This document shows, in pieces, positions 1 to 11,465 of a stretch of 64,000 bases of DNA; position 1 is the stretch's first letter, and every line of letters begins with the position of its first letter. A program made the translations under genes and the position numbers. Under the pieces are notes generated by a model. It worked only from the letters and a program-made list of their open reading frames with translations, had not been told where the DNA came from and made no database searches. The DNA is taken from assembly GCA_037176885.1 (NCBI GenBank), contig JAWWNJ010000212.1:186001-250000 (forward strand), in the 5' to 3' direction. The stretch is from Favolaschia claudopus (taxonomy: Eukaryota > Basidiomycota > Agaricomycetes > Agaricales > Mycenaceae).

Positions 1-1429
1 AGGTCCCCAAGTTAAGGCCTGAGCAAGCAGGAATTGCAAAACGAGCGCTAAAGACTTGATCGTATTACGAGTACGCCTTTTCCCATGATGCCTGGTCGCC
101 CCCGCGGATAAAACGTCGAACTGGATGGAGGCCCGGGTCGAATTCGGATAGGAAATGCCTGATTTGGGGTGCGGATAAAAAGTCCCAAAATCCGAATTTT
201 CCTCGGCAGGCATCTTAGGTGGTTGTCGGGGGTCCTATTATCCCTCGAACCGACTTTCCCAGAGGTCTGACACTGATCTGACACCTCTGTTGTTGTGGGA
301 GATTGCAGATTGTGGGCTATTGTGGGAAGCATGCCGGAATGTCAGACGGGGATTTTCGGACAAACATCGGCATTGCGGGTGTTATCTCGGAGCCAGCGCC
401 AAAGTATTTCTGTGCTTGCAACAGCGATGGTGTTAGTCAGTAGAGAATGCGCCCCGATTTCACTCCAATGGCACTGCAGCCGTCCACAGGGACAACAACC
501 GACGTACGATCTCCGAATGTTGCAGTACAGCACATTGCAGGGGGTGCACCCCGTGAAGATCGGAGTCGTATCCGCTTTGTCGCAACACGTTTGCTAAGGC
601 CCGGGGATGAGATAAGGTTTGGCGCTAGTGATGGGTAAGTCTGGGTAATCATTCAAGCAACGAACTCCATTGACCCCAGTGTAGGGGCAGGATCGCAGAC
701 GCTCTGGAGCAGATATTACGCCCTTCTCGCCCCATTCTCTCGCATCGCCGTTCTTCTCCTCATGTCAAGCACAAACCTCACAGCACAAGACAGTCCGATA
801 GCAGTGTTAGCGACGAGCGTGAGGAGTGCAACTAGAGATAGTCAGGCTGTGGTCGGCTTTTCCTGCCCCTTGCACGTATTCATTGAACCAAGTGGTACAT
901 TGACAGGCAGTCAGGCAAGACGTTATGACACTTTGCAAGGAGTTTCTATTCCAAATCCCACAGGTCGCTGATGTGGGACAGAGATTTCGTTTTTTATCCT
1001 CAAATCTCAACAATGACAGGGCCTGACCATCTCTCCGGCGCTCCAAACTGTTCTCAGGGAAGCAATGGACTATGTTCCGAGGTTCACAGCTCCTCAAGCA
1101 CAGATGCAAGCAGATGGGAACTGCAGTCCTGCCCCAGGTAGCGTGGAAGATGTTGAGCTTTCAGACTTGGAGCTGGGGTACCCGGAAAGCCCGTAACTTA
1201 CTGTTGAGTCACCTGCAACGGCCCATTGCAGGCAAGTTGCAGGTGATCGGGAATTGGAGGATGGTGTGCTGAGTCAGAATTTGTCTGAGGCCTGCATAGA
1301 GTACACAGAAGAGCTTGCTGTACTCACTATTTCATTCAATTTGACACTCACCAAAGTGTTCCCCGCAAGCCAGCCGCACTCCAGGAAAGAATTCTGGAGG
1401 ATATTTGGTGAAATCAATCAGAAACAATT
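1..1429. other. No gene recognised
   Basis: I see short open frames only, none with a recognisable domain, codon pattern or plausible splice structure. A 63-residue frame at 447-638 (+) has a PGDEIRFG string but nothing else to support a gene. Probably decayed intergenic or transposon DNA. Confidence 0.5.
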
Positions 1430-1431
1430 TA

Positions 1432-2158
1432 CAGTCGTAAACTGGGAAGCGCAACGATTAGCTTTCCCGCGGATTATTCGATGAAAACTGCGCCAAATCT
1501 CTGAGTTTTTTGTGCTAGGGTAATAGCCCCGCATCCGTTCTGCAGATTCGTCAAGAATTTGGGGTCGATACAGTTTGCTTTGAGTGAGTTCAAGGGCCAA
1601 AGTTTGGCTCCACCCAAATGGGCCAAATAACGTAGAAGAGCAACAACAGCAAACAGAGCTAAAATCCTTCCCCGCAGGTCGCGACAACATAGAGCATGTA
1701 TATTTAGGCCCTAGAAGTATCATACCACAAATCAAGCATGCACAGAAACACCAGCTGGTGTTTATATTGCAAGGCAAAATTCACAATTCAGCTGAAATTT
1801 AAAAAATCAAAAATCAGCAACAAACCAGCTGGTTCTACCCCTTCAAAGAAGCTATTCAGTCCATTTTTTTCGCCAATGGGAAATATAATTTGTGGGGACT
1901 TTTTAGACACCAAATTCTCCATGGAGATGTTCAAAGGTTTGGGGAAATCACAAACTTCCTTCCAAAATTGGGCATTTTCGACAAATTGCGCTCCCACTGC
2001 CCAGGGAAGTAATTTTTAGGCTCCAAAAAGTAGTCCATTAACTTCAGCGACCTAGAAAATGGTAGGAGTGTGCAAATTCCAGCTCGCCAAAATGTCCGCG
2101 GGTACGGAATATGCGTGTTGCTCTTCTACGTTACGTTGCGCTTCCCAGTTTACGACTG
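1432..2158. mobile_element. Tc1/mariner-like non-autonomous TIR element (727 bp)
   Basis: The ends are inverted repeats of about 25 bp beginning CAGTCGTAAACTGGGAAGCG, directly flanked by TA on both sides (1430-1431 and 2159-2160). A TA target duplication with TIRs starting CAGT is characteristic of Tc1/mariner. A second, inner inverted pair (GTAGAAGAGCAAC near 1632 and its complement near 2114) makes the ends fold further. No transposase frame lies inside, so movement would depend on an enzyme supplied elsewhere. Confidence 0.75.
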
Positions 2159-2298
2159 TATCTGCAATAAAGTTGCAAAACACCTTCCAAGGACCAATTC
2201 TATATAGAGTTCGTAGCCCCCCACCCGGTAAATAGAGCTCCCATCACAAGATAACCTTATTTGCGAAGGTAGTTTCGCCTTGAGGGGACGGCGACATA

Positions 2299-2419
2299 TT
2301 AGAGTGTATTAGCAAAAAATTTGAGTTGAGGTTTTTTTGAATCCTGATTGGCTGCTCCACACCTCGCGACCAATCAGAGATTGTAGAAAATCTCGGCTAA
2401 AAACTGTTAATACACTCTA
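2299..2419. repeat. Small inverted repeat, possible mini-MITE
   Basis: TAGAGTGTATTA at 2299-2310 is repeated in inverted form at 2408-2419, about 120 bp overall. The arms are only 12 bp and no target duplication is convincing. The rest of 2160-3376 holds no gene. The stretch 2985-3080 is rich in AAGGGCTTA-type words like those at the ends of the hAT-like element at 59706. Confidence 0.3.
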
Positions 2420-3817
2420 TTTTCGTACAGGTTCTAGTACCCTCGCTTACTTCGTCTGCGCCTCCATCGCCGCCGGCACCATCCTCCCTAGGCTCGTGAC
2501 CCGCCTGCCTACGGAGATCAGTTTTTACATTGGGGACCTAAACTGCCGTAGGCAGGCTGGTACTATTCGTGACAGGCCAAAGGGCGGGGCCGGAGTTTTA
2601 TACCTAAGTGACAGTATACAATGAGAAGAATAATTGTCGAACACAAACAGAGTTGGGCAGCCCAAGTGGGCCATTTCAAATTTGGGTAAGGCAGCTCTGA
2701 GCTGAAGAAAAGGGCTCATGATAGAAAGGAAGGATGCTCAACGAAAGGAGTCGATTGCGCTATGTCCGAGGTTTTTCCCATCAATTTTGAGGTTACGGCC
2801 AAATTTTCGAATATCATTTCATAATTTTTCGTGTTTTTGACAATCGGCTCGTGCAAAACTGTTCTTTGGATGCTTAGCGACTGTTTTACACAAAAATCTA
2901 GACATCTGGGGTATGTCACACCTTCCATAAAGGGAAGATCAAAGTTGTCGACTTTGCGTGTCCGGCACTGTAGGAGCAAGCCGTAAGAAGCAAAAGCGGC
3001 TTCTTAATAAGCCTTATTAAGCCTCTTAAGGGCTTAGCCTTCGGAGGAGCCCTTACTAATAAGGGCTTAAGGAAGAACACTGGAACTTGACATTTACATT
3101 AACTCACAAAGAGCATATTGGTTCTACGTTGGAGCAGGAAAACTAAGTAACAGCAAAGAAGTATTAGGACAGACACGGCCCGGCGTAGTTCGATGATTTG
3201 TTGAGAAGATTGAACGACACCCATTTCAGATGAACCTGAACGCAGTGCGTAGATAGAGGACCGGCGTAGTTGGATAATTTGTTGTAAAGACACAGTTATC
3301 TGTAGTGAGCTCGGTGCAAGTCGAGACATCTGTCGTACATCGTGTTGGAGGATATATCGTGATGGCAGAGTCCACGCAGACTGTCAGGGGAACCCCCCGC
3401 TTCCCCGACCCGCTCTGCTATTCCTTGCATCACTCCAGCCTTCTTGGGAACGCTACTCCCTCCAGACTTCCCCCTTTGTCACACCTTCCTCCTTCCGACC
3501 CCCCGTTCCCCTCCTCGACAGACTCCTGTCGACCCTGCGCTCCTACAGCTAGTGCTCAGCGCAACCCGGTTCCCTACTGGTCTTCCGGTCAGACTTCTAG
3601 CCCTCCGAGAGCTCTGGTACCCCCGAGCTCCGGCCGTCCGGACTCCGGCTCCGGTTTCCCACGCTCCCCGGACCACAGGGTATCTTCGGGCCTTCGTCGG
3701 TCTACGATCTCTGGACCAGTATTGTGATCCTCCCTCTTCTGGGCATATCCCTGGCTCCCTGCTACTGTTGGATCATCTGATCATTGATATCACATCATAG
3801 ATGCTGTGCTACTACAT

Positions 3818-4473
3818 GATGATGATGATGATGAAATCCATTAACGTGCTCGAGCCGCTGTAAGCGGCTATGGTACACGATACTTTGCTACTTTACTACT
3901 TTCCAACTATTTCTGAACGTATGTCCATCGTAGACCGTAATACATGCAGAGCAGGTGAAGCGGGCGACAAACTCCGGGAAATTACCCATTGAATAGGGCA
4001 CAGTGGATGAAGTAGACGGTAGATATTGAGATGAATCTGTTGATGGGTTCAGAGCAGGGTTTCGGTTTCGTATGGCGAGAAATAAGGGAAAGAATTTTCA
4101 AAGATCTGGAGGGACCTTGAAGAGAGGACCAGCGGCTGCATGTTCTGCAGAAATACGGAGCAGAATGACTTGGCGGATAGGGCATGACAAGTCAGTCGCC
4201 CGGTGAGGGCCGCCACAGCCGCGCAGACCACATTTGACTGGTAGAAGAGTACATTTGGCGAGGGGTTGGCATGGAGTAGAGTGCGGGCATTGGCAGTTGG
4301 AAGTTGGATGATCGGAAGCGCAGATGCCGCAGATAGCGGGACGCTTGCATTGAGACGCAATATGGCCAAACGAGTAACAGTTGAAGCACTGTAAGGGTTG
4401 TGGTGAGTACCTTTCAGTACGATGGAGGTGTCCGTGAAGCGCCAGGCGCTGAGAGATAGCGAGGTTGGCAGCA
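3818..4473 (-). mobile_element. 5'-truncated LINE-derived retroposon inside the LTR
   Basis: The insertion is flanked by a 15-bp duplication GCTGTGCTACTACAT (3803-3817 and 4474-4488). Read on the minus strand, it starts within a LINE ORF1, runs through a short 3' region with the hairpin AGCCGCTTACAGCGGCT and ends in a (CAT)n tail (plus-strand GAT repeats at 3818-3833). Long variable duplication, 5' truncation and a simple-sequence tail are the marks of target-primed reverse transcription. There is no reverse transcriptase sequence between ORF1 and the tail. The copy at 53171-54540 has the same order, so an ORF1-plus-tail derivative appears to have moved as such. Confidence 0.88.
4098..4473 (-). 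pseudogene. LINE ORF1 C-terminal fragment (CCHC knuckles)
   Basis: The frame encodes the C-terminal third of a LINE ORF1 (gag-like) RNA-binding protein. It shows CFNCYSFGHIASQC and CGICASDHPTSNC, both of the CX2CX4HX4C type, followed by a third cysteine/histidine cluster (CGLRGCGGPHRATDLSC). It is nearly identical to the C-terminus of the complete ORF1 at 53171-54340. The N-terminal part is absent because the retroposon is 5' truncated. Confidence 0.85.
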
Positions 4474-4711
4474 GCTGTGCTACTACATAGTTCCCACGCA
4501 CCGTGAGAAGTCACGCGTCACGCGCACTTTTACTGTGACGCCTGGGCATGGAGACTCCTTACTCTGTTCTCTAAGGATTCTCCCTCTGCCCAGGTGAGTA
4601 GACACTCTTCCTCTTGTTGTAGCCAGCCCACTAAGGATTCTCCCTCTGCCCAGTGCTTGTTGGACTCTTGAGTACCTCGGGCCTCAGGCCCTGGCAGCTG
4701 TTGCCCTTACA

Positions 4712-7436
4712 GCAGAACAGAGTCACCAATAGCGGACCCTATTCCCTCCTCCTCTGTCCTCACAAGAGTAGCAGACCATCTTGGTGCATTCTTTGGGCAT
4801 GGAGGTCGCTGAGTAGCCTCTGCCCCATGGCTTGGTGTAGGATTTGGGTTTTGGGACTGCAACACAAGTATGGTGTGTGTGTCTACCACTGAAAGTCTTC
4901 TTCCCTTTCCCTCCTGCATCCCATGGACCCCCTCCTCGGCATTTGCCACCTCTCGTCGACTTCTCCTCTTCTTGTGTGTGGCCAACTGCCGTTTAGGCTC
5001 GTGCCAGATGCCACTGCTCGTCACTGGCTCACACTGGCACTTCGACTACTCCTTCCCCTCTCCCTCTGTGACCTTGGGCCTGTTCTTGTGTCGTCTGGCC
5101 TCGAGTCTCACTCCCCCTCTTGACCGGTGAGCTTCCTTTCCTCTTGCCTTCGTGGGTGTGGCTTGGAGGGAGCACTGTCGAGAGTTGCAAGGTTGCTCAA
5201 GTCCATATCTCCCCGGCCTCCCCGTCCTTAGGGGTGTCCGCCGGTGCCTAGGGACCTCTGAGCGCCTGCAGTCTGCATGGAGATTGGGTGGCGGGGCAAC
5301 TCGTTGCTGGCAGCTCGTCGAGCTGCTACAGTTGCCACCCCCTTCCTTCGAAGGATTCTCCTATCGTGCAGGCTGTAGCCAACTATACCTCTTTATCTGC
5401 TTTCTCTGGGTACTCGTGCGTTTGTGCAAGAGCGGGAAGCTTATGTCTGGGCTTGCTGGGGGCCATCCGCTGCCTTCTCTGCAGCCTGGTGTCTGACTCG
5501 CACCCTTCCCTTCCACTCTCCATCCCATCCCCTTGACTCTGTGTCCTGGCGTCTGTGTGTTTGTCCAATGTAGCGTCCCCGCGGCAGCGGTGGCGTTGAC
5601 GGCGGGGATTCATGATTCGTCTTGATACTGTTGTCTCGTATTGCGTGGTCGCAATCATGAAGGGGGGCTCCATACGCCGCGTCATTTGATTTCAAGGTGG
5701 GAAGGTTGATTCTGACCTCCCCCCTGTGATGCTCGCTGTGGGGCTCCTTGCTCATGCGCACCGCTGCACTTTAGGTAGACTCTGCCTGGTGAAGGGGGGC
5801 TCGCCTCCTCTCGCCTGTCTTCACCATGTCCACCTAGTGCATAGTGTTCCGCCCTCTTGTCAGTAGAACCTCTCTGGTGAAGGGCGGCTTGTCTCAAGCC
5901 GCCCTTCACCCTACTCACAATGGCCGTCTTCGTCTTCCAATCTGGTGAAGGGGGGCTCGTCCCTCGTCCCCTTCACCTACGATGACTTGCGCATGAGACA
6001 CTGCGAGCGGTGTCTCAAATCCAGTGAAGGGGGGCTCATTCCTCCCCCCCCTTCACTAACCGCTCCTGGTCCTTCTCCCACCATGCTCTGCATTGGGTTA
6101 CTAATGGGTCTCTTACGTCCACCACATTTGTCCTCCCCCCTCCTTCCGTTGACTCGGCCTGCCACTCACGCCACTTTCCTACGTTACGTCTCCGCACACC
6201 CCTAGTCATGGTGCATGCGTGATGGCCGGCCTTCAAAGCCGGCTTGCGGCGTCTTGGTATATTTGGCTGGATGTCATGTCGACGAGGTACCTTGCCCTGC
6301 CATTGTTTGCGCTGCTACCCTACGTTATGCCTCCGCACACCCCTAGTCACGGTACGTGCGTGATGGTTGAGCTAGCTTTTGTGTCCTCGACCTGCGGCAT
6401 CTTGGAATACCCAGCGCAGCCATGTGTATCAAGGTAGCCTTGTGCACGATGCCGCAACATTAGGAGCGTCTCTTGGCCTCCGCCCTATTAGGCATTGGGC
6501 ACGGTGTCAATCCCTTGCGCCCTTCTTGAACCACCAACCCTTCCTTGCCATCCTGCTGCCGCTCCCTATGTTGTGTTTCCATGGGCCTATATCCGTCCGG
6601 CTACGTTCTCTACGAGCCCCGGTGGGAACTGGGGCCTTGAGTTGACCATGTGATGGCCGATCCCGTTGATCGGCTTGTAACACCTTGGCTAGCAGCAGGA
6701 AGGCAGTTGTTTTGGTTCTATCCCCGTGTCGTTGCACCGCTAGGTGCTGCTGTCCGCTACGTGCGGTGCAGTGTGCCCCGACATTCTAGACCGCATGGCG
6801 GATACCTCCAGCCCTCGTACAACCTCCCAGTGCACCCTGTGACCACCATCCAATTTTTTTTTCCGCTGTGGCCATAGGCCCCACCGGATGTGTGTGTCGA
6901 GGCGCCACACTGTGAAGGTGGGCTGGAAGGGGTAGAGCTGAGGAAGCGACAAGAGGGAGCTTCCTCCTACAGGAGCGACATTTGGAGCTCCATACCTGTT
7001 ACTCTCCCCCCTTTGCGCAGAGAGTACAGTAGGAGCGTAGCGACTACTGGCCACACTCTGCGGGTCAGTGGACTGCTGCAGGATTGGACAGCTGAGAGGA
7101 TGTACAAGCCTAAGCACTGACCAGTACAATATCAAGGAGTGGCGGGACAGGATATGTCTGCCTACTCCTTGAGGGTCATGCTGAAGACTTGGGCATCTGA
7201 GAAGCAGTGTACAAGGCAAAGCGCCGACCGTAGCTCAATGGTCGAAGAGCGCATGACGGAGACCTGTGGGCAAGGGAGGCATGACCTTTTTTTTCCCCTC
7301 CCACCCTCCCTTTTGTGTCACTTCGCGCCGGGTCGTCGCGAAGCGTGAAGCGGGGCTGTGTCTTTTTTCCCTTCGAGTTTGCTCTGCGCTCTCTGCTTTG
7401 GATGTGTCGGGTCGCCACATTCTGAAGTGGGGCTGA
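4712..7436 (+). other. Internal region of the non-autonomous LTR element
   Basis: There is no gag, protease, RT, RNase H or integrase frame. The region is CT-rich on the plus strand and contains spaced hairpins built on GGTGAAGGGG/CCCCTTCACC (5788-6057) and on GATGGCCG..CGGC (6225-6243, 6656-6674). Purine motifs such as TGAAGGGGGGCTC resemble the tract just before the 3' LTR. Such an interior would act as a structured packaging or primer region, not as a coding one. Confidence 0.7.
5788..6057 (+). repeat. Run of four related hairpins
   Basis: Hairpins at 5788-5825, 5876-5910, 5944-5977 and 6023-6057 share the closing stem GGTGAAG/CTTCACC (AGTGAAG/CTTCACT in the last). That at 5876-5910 is a perfect 16-bp stem with a 3-nt loop. 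The last has a 12-bp stem. Inner stem bases differ between hairpins but stay paired (GGGCGGCTTG versus GGGGG types). Confidence 0.75.
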
Positions 7437-8095
7437 TGTCAGGGGAACCCCCCGCTTCCCCGACCCGCTCCGCTATTCCTTGCATCACTCCAGCCTTCTT
7501 GGGAACGCTACTCCCTCCAGACTTCCCCCTTTGTCACACCTTCCTCCTTCCGACCCCCCGTTCCCCTCCTCGACAGACTCCTGTCGACCCTGCGCTCCTA
7601 CAGCTAGTGCTCAGCGCAACCCGGTTCCCTACTGGTCTTCCGGTCAGACTTCTAGCCCTCCGAGAGCTCTGGTACCCCCGAGCTCCGGCCCTCCGGACTC
7701 CGGCTCCGGTTTCCCACGCTCCCCGGACCACAGGGTATCTTCGGGCCTTCGTCGGTCTACGATCTCTGGACCAGTATTGTGATCCTCCCTCTTCTGGGCA
7801 TATCCCTGGCTCCCTGCTACTGTTGGATCATCTGATCATTGATATCACATCATAGATGCTGTGCTACTACATAGTTCCCACGCACCGTGAGAAGTCACGC
7901 GTCACGCGCACTTTTACTGTGACGCCTGGGCATGGAGACTCCTTACTCTGTTCTCTAAGGATTCTCCCTCTGCCCAGGTGAGTAGACACTCTTCCTCTTG
8001 TTGTAGCTAGCCCACTAAGGATTCTCCCTCTGCCCAGTGCTTGTTGGACTCTTGAGTACCTCGGACCTCAGGCCCTGGCAGCTGTTGCCCTTACA
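7437..8095 (+). repeat. 3' LTR (659 bp)
   Basis: Full-length LTR, TGTCAG..TTACA. It is followed by CAGAC, which matches the five bases before the 5' LTR and not the five bases before itself, so it belongs to the element starting at 3382. Confidence 0.92.
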
Positions 8096-8100
8096 CAGAC

Positions 8101-8837
8101 AAACCTTCTCAAGACAGCTGTAAATAAACGCTGAAAGCTCGGCTGTCACTGTACTGGCCCATGTTTGCTGCGTCCAGTGGACCTCTATTTTGGAAGACGC
8201 CAACTGCCTTGGAGACGGGAAAAGCTAGACCTTGCTTGTTACTACTATGACGTTGGTGTGGACATCGGACATTCACAAGCCTTTCGAAAATGTGCCGCTC
8301 CATCTTCACCTAATAGGCTCCCGGGCCCAAGAACTACTTCGAGCACCTCCGCTACCGAAGTGCCCTCCCAATATCTGGTTGTACCCTGATGAAGCATCAG
8401 GCAACTCTGGTAAAATATGCAGTGGCTACTTGACTATGGTATTTTTCAAAAATTCGTGGAATTGTTCAGGGTTGATGCTCATCCAGGCCTGCTGGGTCTG
8501 TTCCACAAGGCTAGAGTCTAGCAAAAGATTCTTGAGTGAAGGAAGAAGCTAGCGAGCTGTTGTCAATCAATGCAATCACGACATCTTCGAAGTCCCACCC
8601 GCGGCAAAAGAAATGTCAGGACATCCTCTTCCATCGGGGGAGGAATGTGCTGGTAGAGTGATCAGGGGCTACTAGGTAGCAAACAGACGATATAAAAGTT
8701 GTTAACGGCTGACCGGCGACCGGTACTTTGCTGAAAAGGGGGAAATTGCCCACATCACACAGCCGCGACGGTTTCGGGTCTCACAATGCTTCGGGGTGTC
8801 ATCATTCAGAGTAAACGCCCTATGTGTATGCGAGAGG
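8101..8837. other. No gene recognised
   Basis: Flank of the LTR element. No recognisable frame. It may hold the decayed 3' part of the minus-strand family found at 8838-10275. Confidence 0.4.
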
Positions 8838-10275
8838 CTAATTTTGAGGGGGGAGAAGCCTCCGAGAGTACTTATTATCCCCAATCGGAAAAGCGATTCC
8901 TTGCAACGTTTTAACACCACGATTGAAAAGAAAGCCCGGATGAAAAACGAAAGGCCTCATGAGTGTCAGTCGTTGACTTTTACGCATGGTGATTGCCAGT
9001 GGCGAGAGGTTGTTTAGTTCTTCAGCCAGCACTATTGAAACCAAAGTGGATGCATCAGGAAAAGCCAAAATTGCGCCATAGTCCGCCATAGACACTTAGA
9101 GTGTGATGTTGACAGTGACCGTCTTATAGCCCTTAAAACCAGTTCGGCCAAGGCTTGAGGCCTTCTAAAGGGCAAAGGGCTATAGTTACTCGGTGATCTT
9201 GTTCTTCCTTTAGCGCCAAGTGAAATTTCTGAATTAATTGCTGCCGAAGGGACAGTTCTTTGGCGGCCTCTGTCTGAGCAGCATTCAGACGCGTTCGAAC
9301 TCCGCGAGCAGCTTGAATAGTTTGATGGCAACGGCGTAGCTCGACGAGACGCTCGAGGTTGAGTCCGCCGGGTGTTACCGCGCCTCGGCCCAGAGGCTTA
9401 GACGCTTCCGATACTGCGAATCTCAAGACGAGCTTGCTGAATGACATCTTTCTCTCCGGCAAAGAGTTCGTCAGCAATTTCGTCCTGATCTTCTGAGATA
9501 CTTTGGCTTTGGCATTTCAATTAGCGGGAAAATACCATCGAACAGATGCCACATACATCTTAGTCATTTCATCCGCAGAAAGAGCTAAGGCGGCAGATGT
9601 GAGGTTCAATAGCTCCTGAGCTTTGGACGTCGTTCGGGAAATGTCGGGATTTTCCGCCTCTTCGATAAGGAGTTGTAGTTCTTGCGCTTCGCAGGTGCTT
9701 TCCGCTTCATCGTCGAAGTCATCGGATGCCGAGTAGTACCAGGTGTCGATTCCCGGGAGCGTAGGAACTGCGCCCGCAGAAGCAGGAGTGTGGACCTGTG
9801 ATGGTCTTAGACCCAAGAGTCCAATGAGACTATCGGACTCCTCGGCCGCTTTCAACGCGATTTCGTCGATATCAGAGTCAGTGGGAAATGAAGAGAGGGC
9901 CAGAATGTCGAGCCCAGTGCTGTCGAAATATGTATGCGAATAGCCAGCTGCACGATCCTTTGGATTGGATGTTTTCGCGCGAAGGATGGCCGCCCGAATC
10001 TTGACGCGAAGCTTTGGGATCATGTAGAGGAAGTCCAGCATACTAAAGTCCTTGACGATGCGACGTGCTTCGCCGAAGAGATGTTCGTAAGCCTCGCTGG
10101 AGTGGAACCAGGGGAGAAGGGGATAGAGCTCGCTGAGGTGGTCGCGATGGACGTAAAGTAGTGCAATATAACCTTCGATGATAATCCGTGCGATGTCGAC
10201 GGCCTCGTGAGACAAGAAATATTCGCTTTTCTTGTATCCTGCAATTCTTACATACCACTGTTTACTTTCCAGCAT
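8838..10275 (-). pseudogene. Decayed gene of an unnamed basidiomycete family
   Basis: The best-kept block is a 252-codon frame (9517-10275) containing HSSEAYEHLFGEARRIVKDF, followed by DFLYMIPKLRVKIRAAI and AGYSHTYFDSTGLDILALS. From memory, proteins with these blocks are common and multicopy in agaricomycetes and have no assigned function. Their copy number suggests a transposon origin, but that is inference. Two further pieces lie downstream in other frames: a RRCHQTIQAARGVRTRLN region (9133-9477) and RLTLMRPFVFHPGFLF (8838-9095), in the order expected for the family. The frame changes between them, with stops, indicate a pseudogene or unresolved introns. The N-terminal half is missing: the CACTA-like element starts only 47 bp upstream. 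Confidence 0.6.
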
Positions 10276-10321
10276 ACTGTACTCTCGTAAGCATTACGTA
10301 GTCTTTATGCGTTTGTAACGG

Positions 10322-11465
10322 CACTGTGAGACTGGGGGCACATGAAAATCATGTACTCTGGTACCCCGAAATTCATGTCCTCTTACACTGAAAATCATCG
10401 AGCATTCCCTGAAATTCATGTCCCAGCGCGTGAACAAAATCATACTCTTTTTCGACGTTTTCATGTGCCTTTTTAATGTACCGATTCCATGAAAATCAGT
10501 CTCAAGTCCGAATTGCTCCCTCAACAAGCACGAAATCATGGAACGAGACAATGAAAATAATGGGTTACGGAGCAAAATTCAGGATGAAATGAGATGATAT
10601 TAAGGTCTATATACCAATACATGTGTTATCTACGTGTGAATACCGCGCGCGATGGAACTCCAGTCCTGCTACAAGATCTCCAGTTCACGGGCGGACTACC
10701 TGGGGACATTGTTGATAAGTATGGTACGAACAATAGATAAACAAAACACACCTTTGGATCGACGCTCGCTGACTTGTTCGTAGAGTTTACTCAACGACGG
10801 CGAGGCAAATAGCAAAGGGGTAGCCGCTACAGTGAGTAAGGGAAGTTGTTAGTGCAAAGTGTGAGGGGGTGGGTAGTACTACGACGCACTTTTTATCTTC
10901 TCGCCCACTTCAGTCTTCGACCAGTAGATCTCTGCACGAGTTGCGGGGCATTTGCGGGAGAAGAAACCACGGCGGCGGGCGGGGAAAAGGTGTATGTGGC
11001 CCGTGGGGTGGCGCAAGCGGGTCGAAGGTAGAGGCGCTGCCAGAGTTCTCGAGTCATTGACAGTCACATTGAAGGAGTGAAGGAAGGCGACGGCGACGAC
11101 AACGGCGAGAGTGGTGGTACGTGACGACAACGACGGTGACGGCGTCGAGGTTGATCCTGGCGATGTGGTGGTGGTGGTGGGAGGCAAGGGACGTGCGAGG
11201 TCGTCCACATGTGGAGCTCTGACGTCACTTCTCGGCATTTCGGCATTTGGACTTCAACACTTTTTCGCGATTTCTGCGCAGCACCACCCTCCGATTTTAA
11301 TGTCAGATTCCATGATTTTTTGAGGAGGTGAGCATCGGGTGAAATTCGTTGAATGGGACCTGATTTCTCTGGGATACATGAAAGAGAAAAATCATGGACA
11401 TTTCCATGAAATAATTGATTCATCGTCTAGGTACATGAAAATCATGCGCCGATGTTTTCACAGTG
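10322..11465. mobile_element. CACTA (EnSpm)-like non-autonomous element (1144 bp)
   Basis: The ends read CACTGTGA and TTTTCACAGTG, with the 3-bp flank CGG on both sides (10319-10321, 11466-11468). CACTA-type termini and a 3-bp duplication are diagnostic of the superfamily. Subterminal regions carry many short copies of CATGAAAATCATG-type words in both orientations, which in known CACTA elements are transposase binding sites. No transposase frame is visible. Confidence 0.7.

Larger units (their letters stand above)
3382..4711 (+). repeat. 5' LTR (659 bp) split by a LINE-derived insertion
   Basis: The LTR runs 3382-3817 and resumes at 4489, ending at 4711. Removing the 656-bp insertion and one 15-bp target copy leaves exactly 659 bp, the length of the other three copies. 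The LTR carries a tandem motif AAGGATTCTCCCTCTGCCCAG (two copies ~55 bp apart) with a GT..AG intron-like segment between them. Confidence 0.9.
3382..8095 (+). mobile_element. Complete non-autonomous LTR retrotransposon
   Basis: Two near-identical 659-bp LTRs (3382-4711, interrupted, and 7437-8095) begin TGTCAGGGGAA and end GCCCTTACA, so they have TG..CA ends. The whole element is flanked by the 5-bp direct repeat CAGAC (3377-3381 and 8096-8100), as integrase-made insertions are. The 2.7-kb interior carries no gag or pol frame, so this is a non-autonomous (LARD/TRIM-like) element. A purine tract (GAAGTGGGGCTGA) precedes the 3' LTR and would serve as the polypurine tract. Two solo LTRs of the same family lie at 48709 and 52110. 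The LTRs differ at only a few sites, so insertion is fairly recent. Confidence 0.9.

Noticed and set aside
2299..2419. Firm MITE call
   Set aside because: 12-bp arms without a clear target duplication are not enough.
3382..4711. Open frames of 100-170 codons repeated in each 659-bp repeat copy, on both strands
   Set aside because: They recur only because the LTR recurs. The copies have LTR ends and target duplications, and the frames have no domain.
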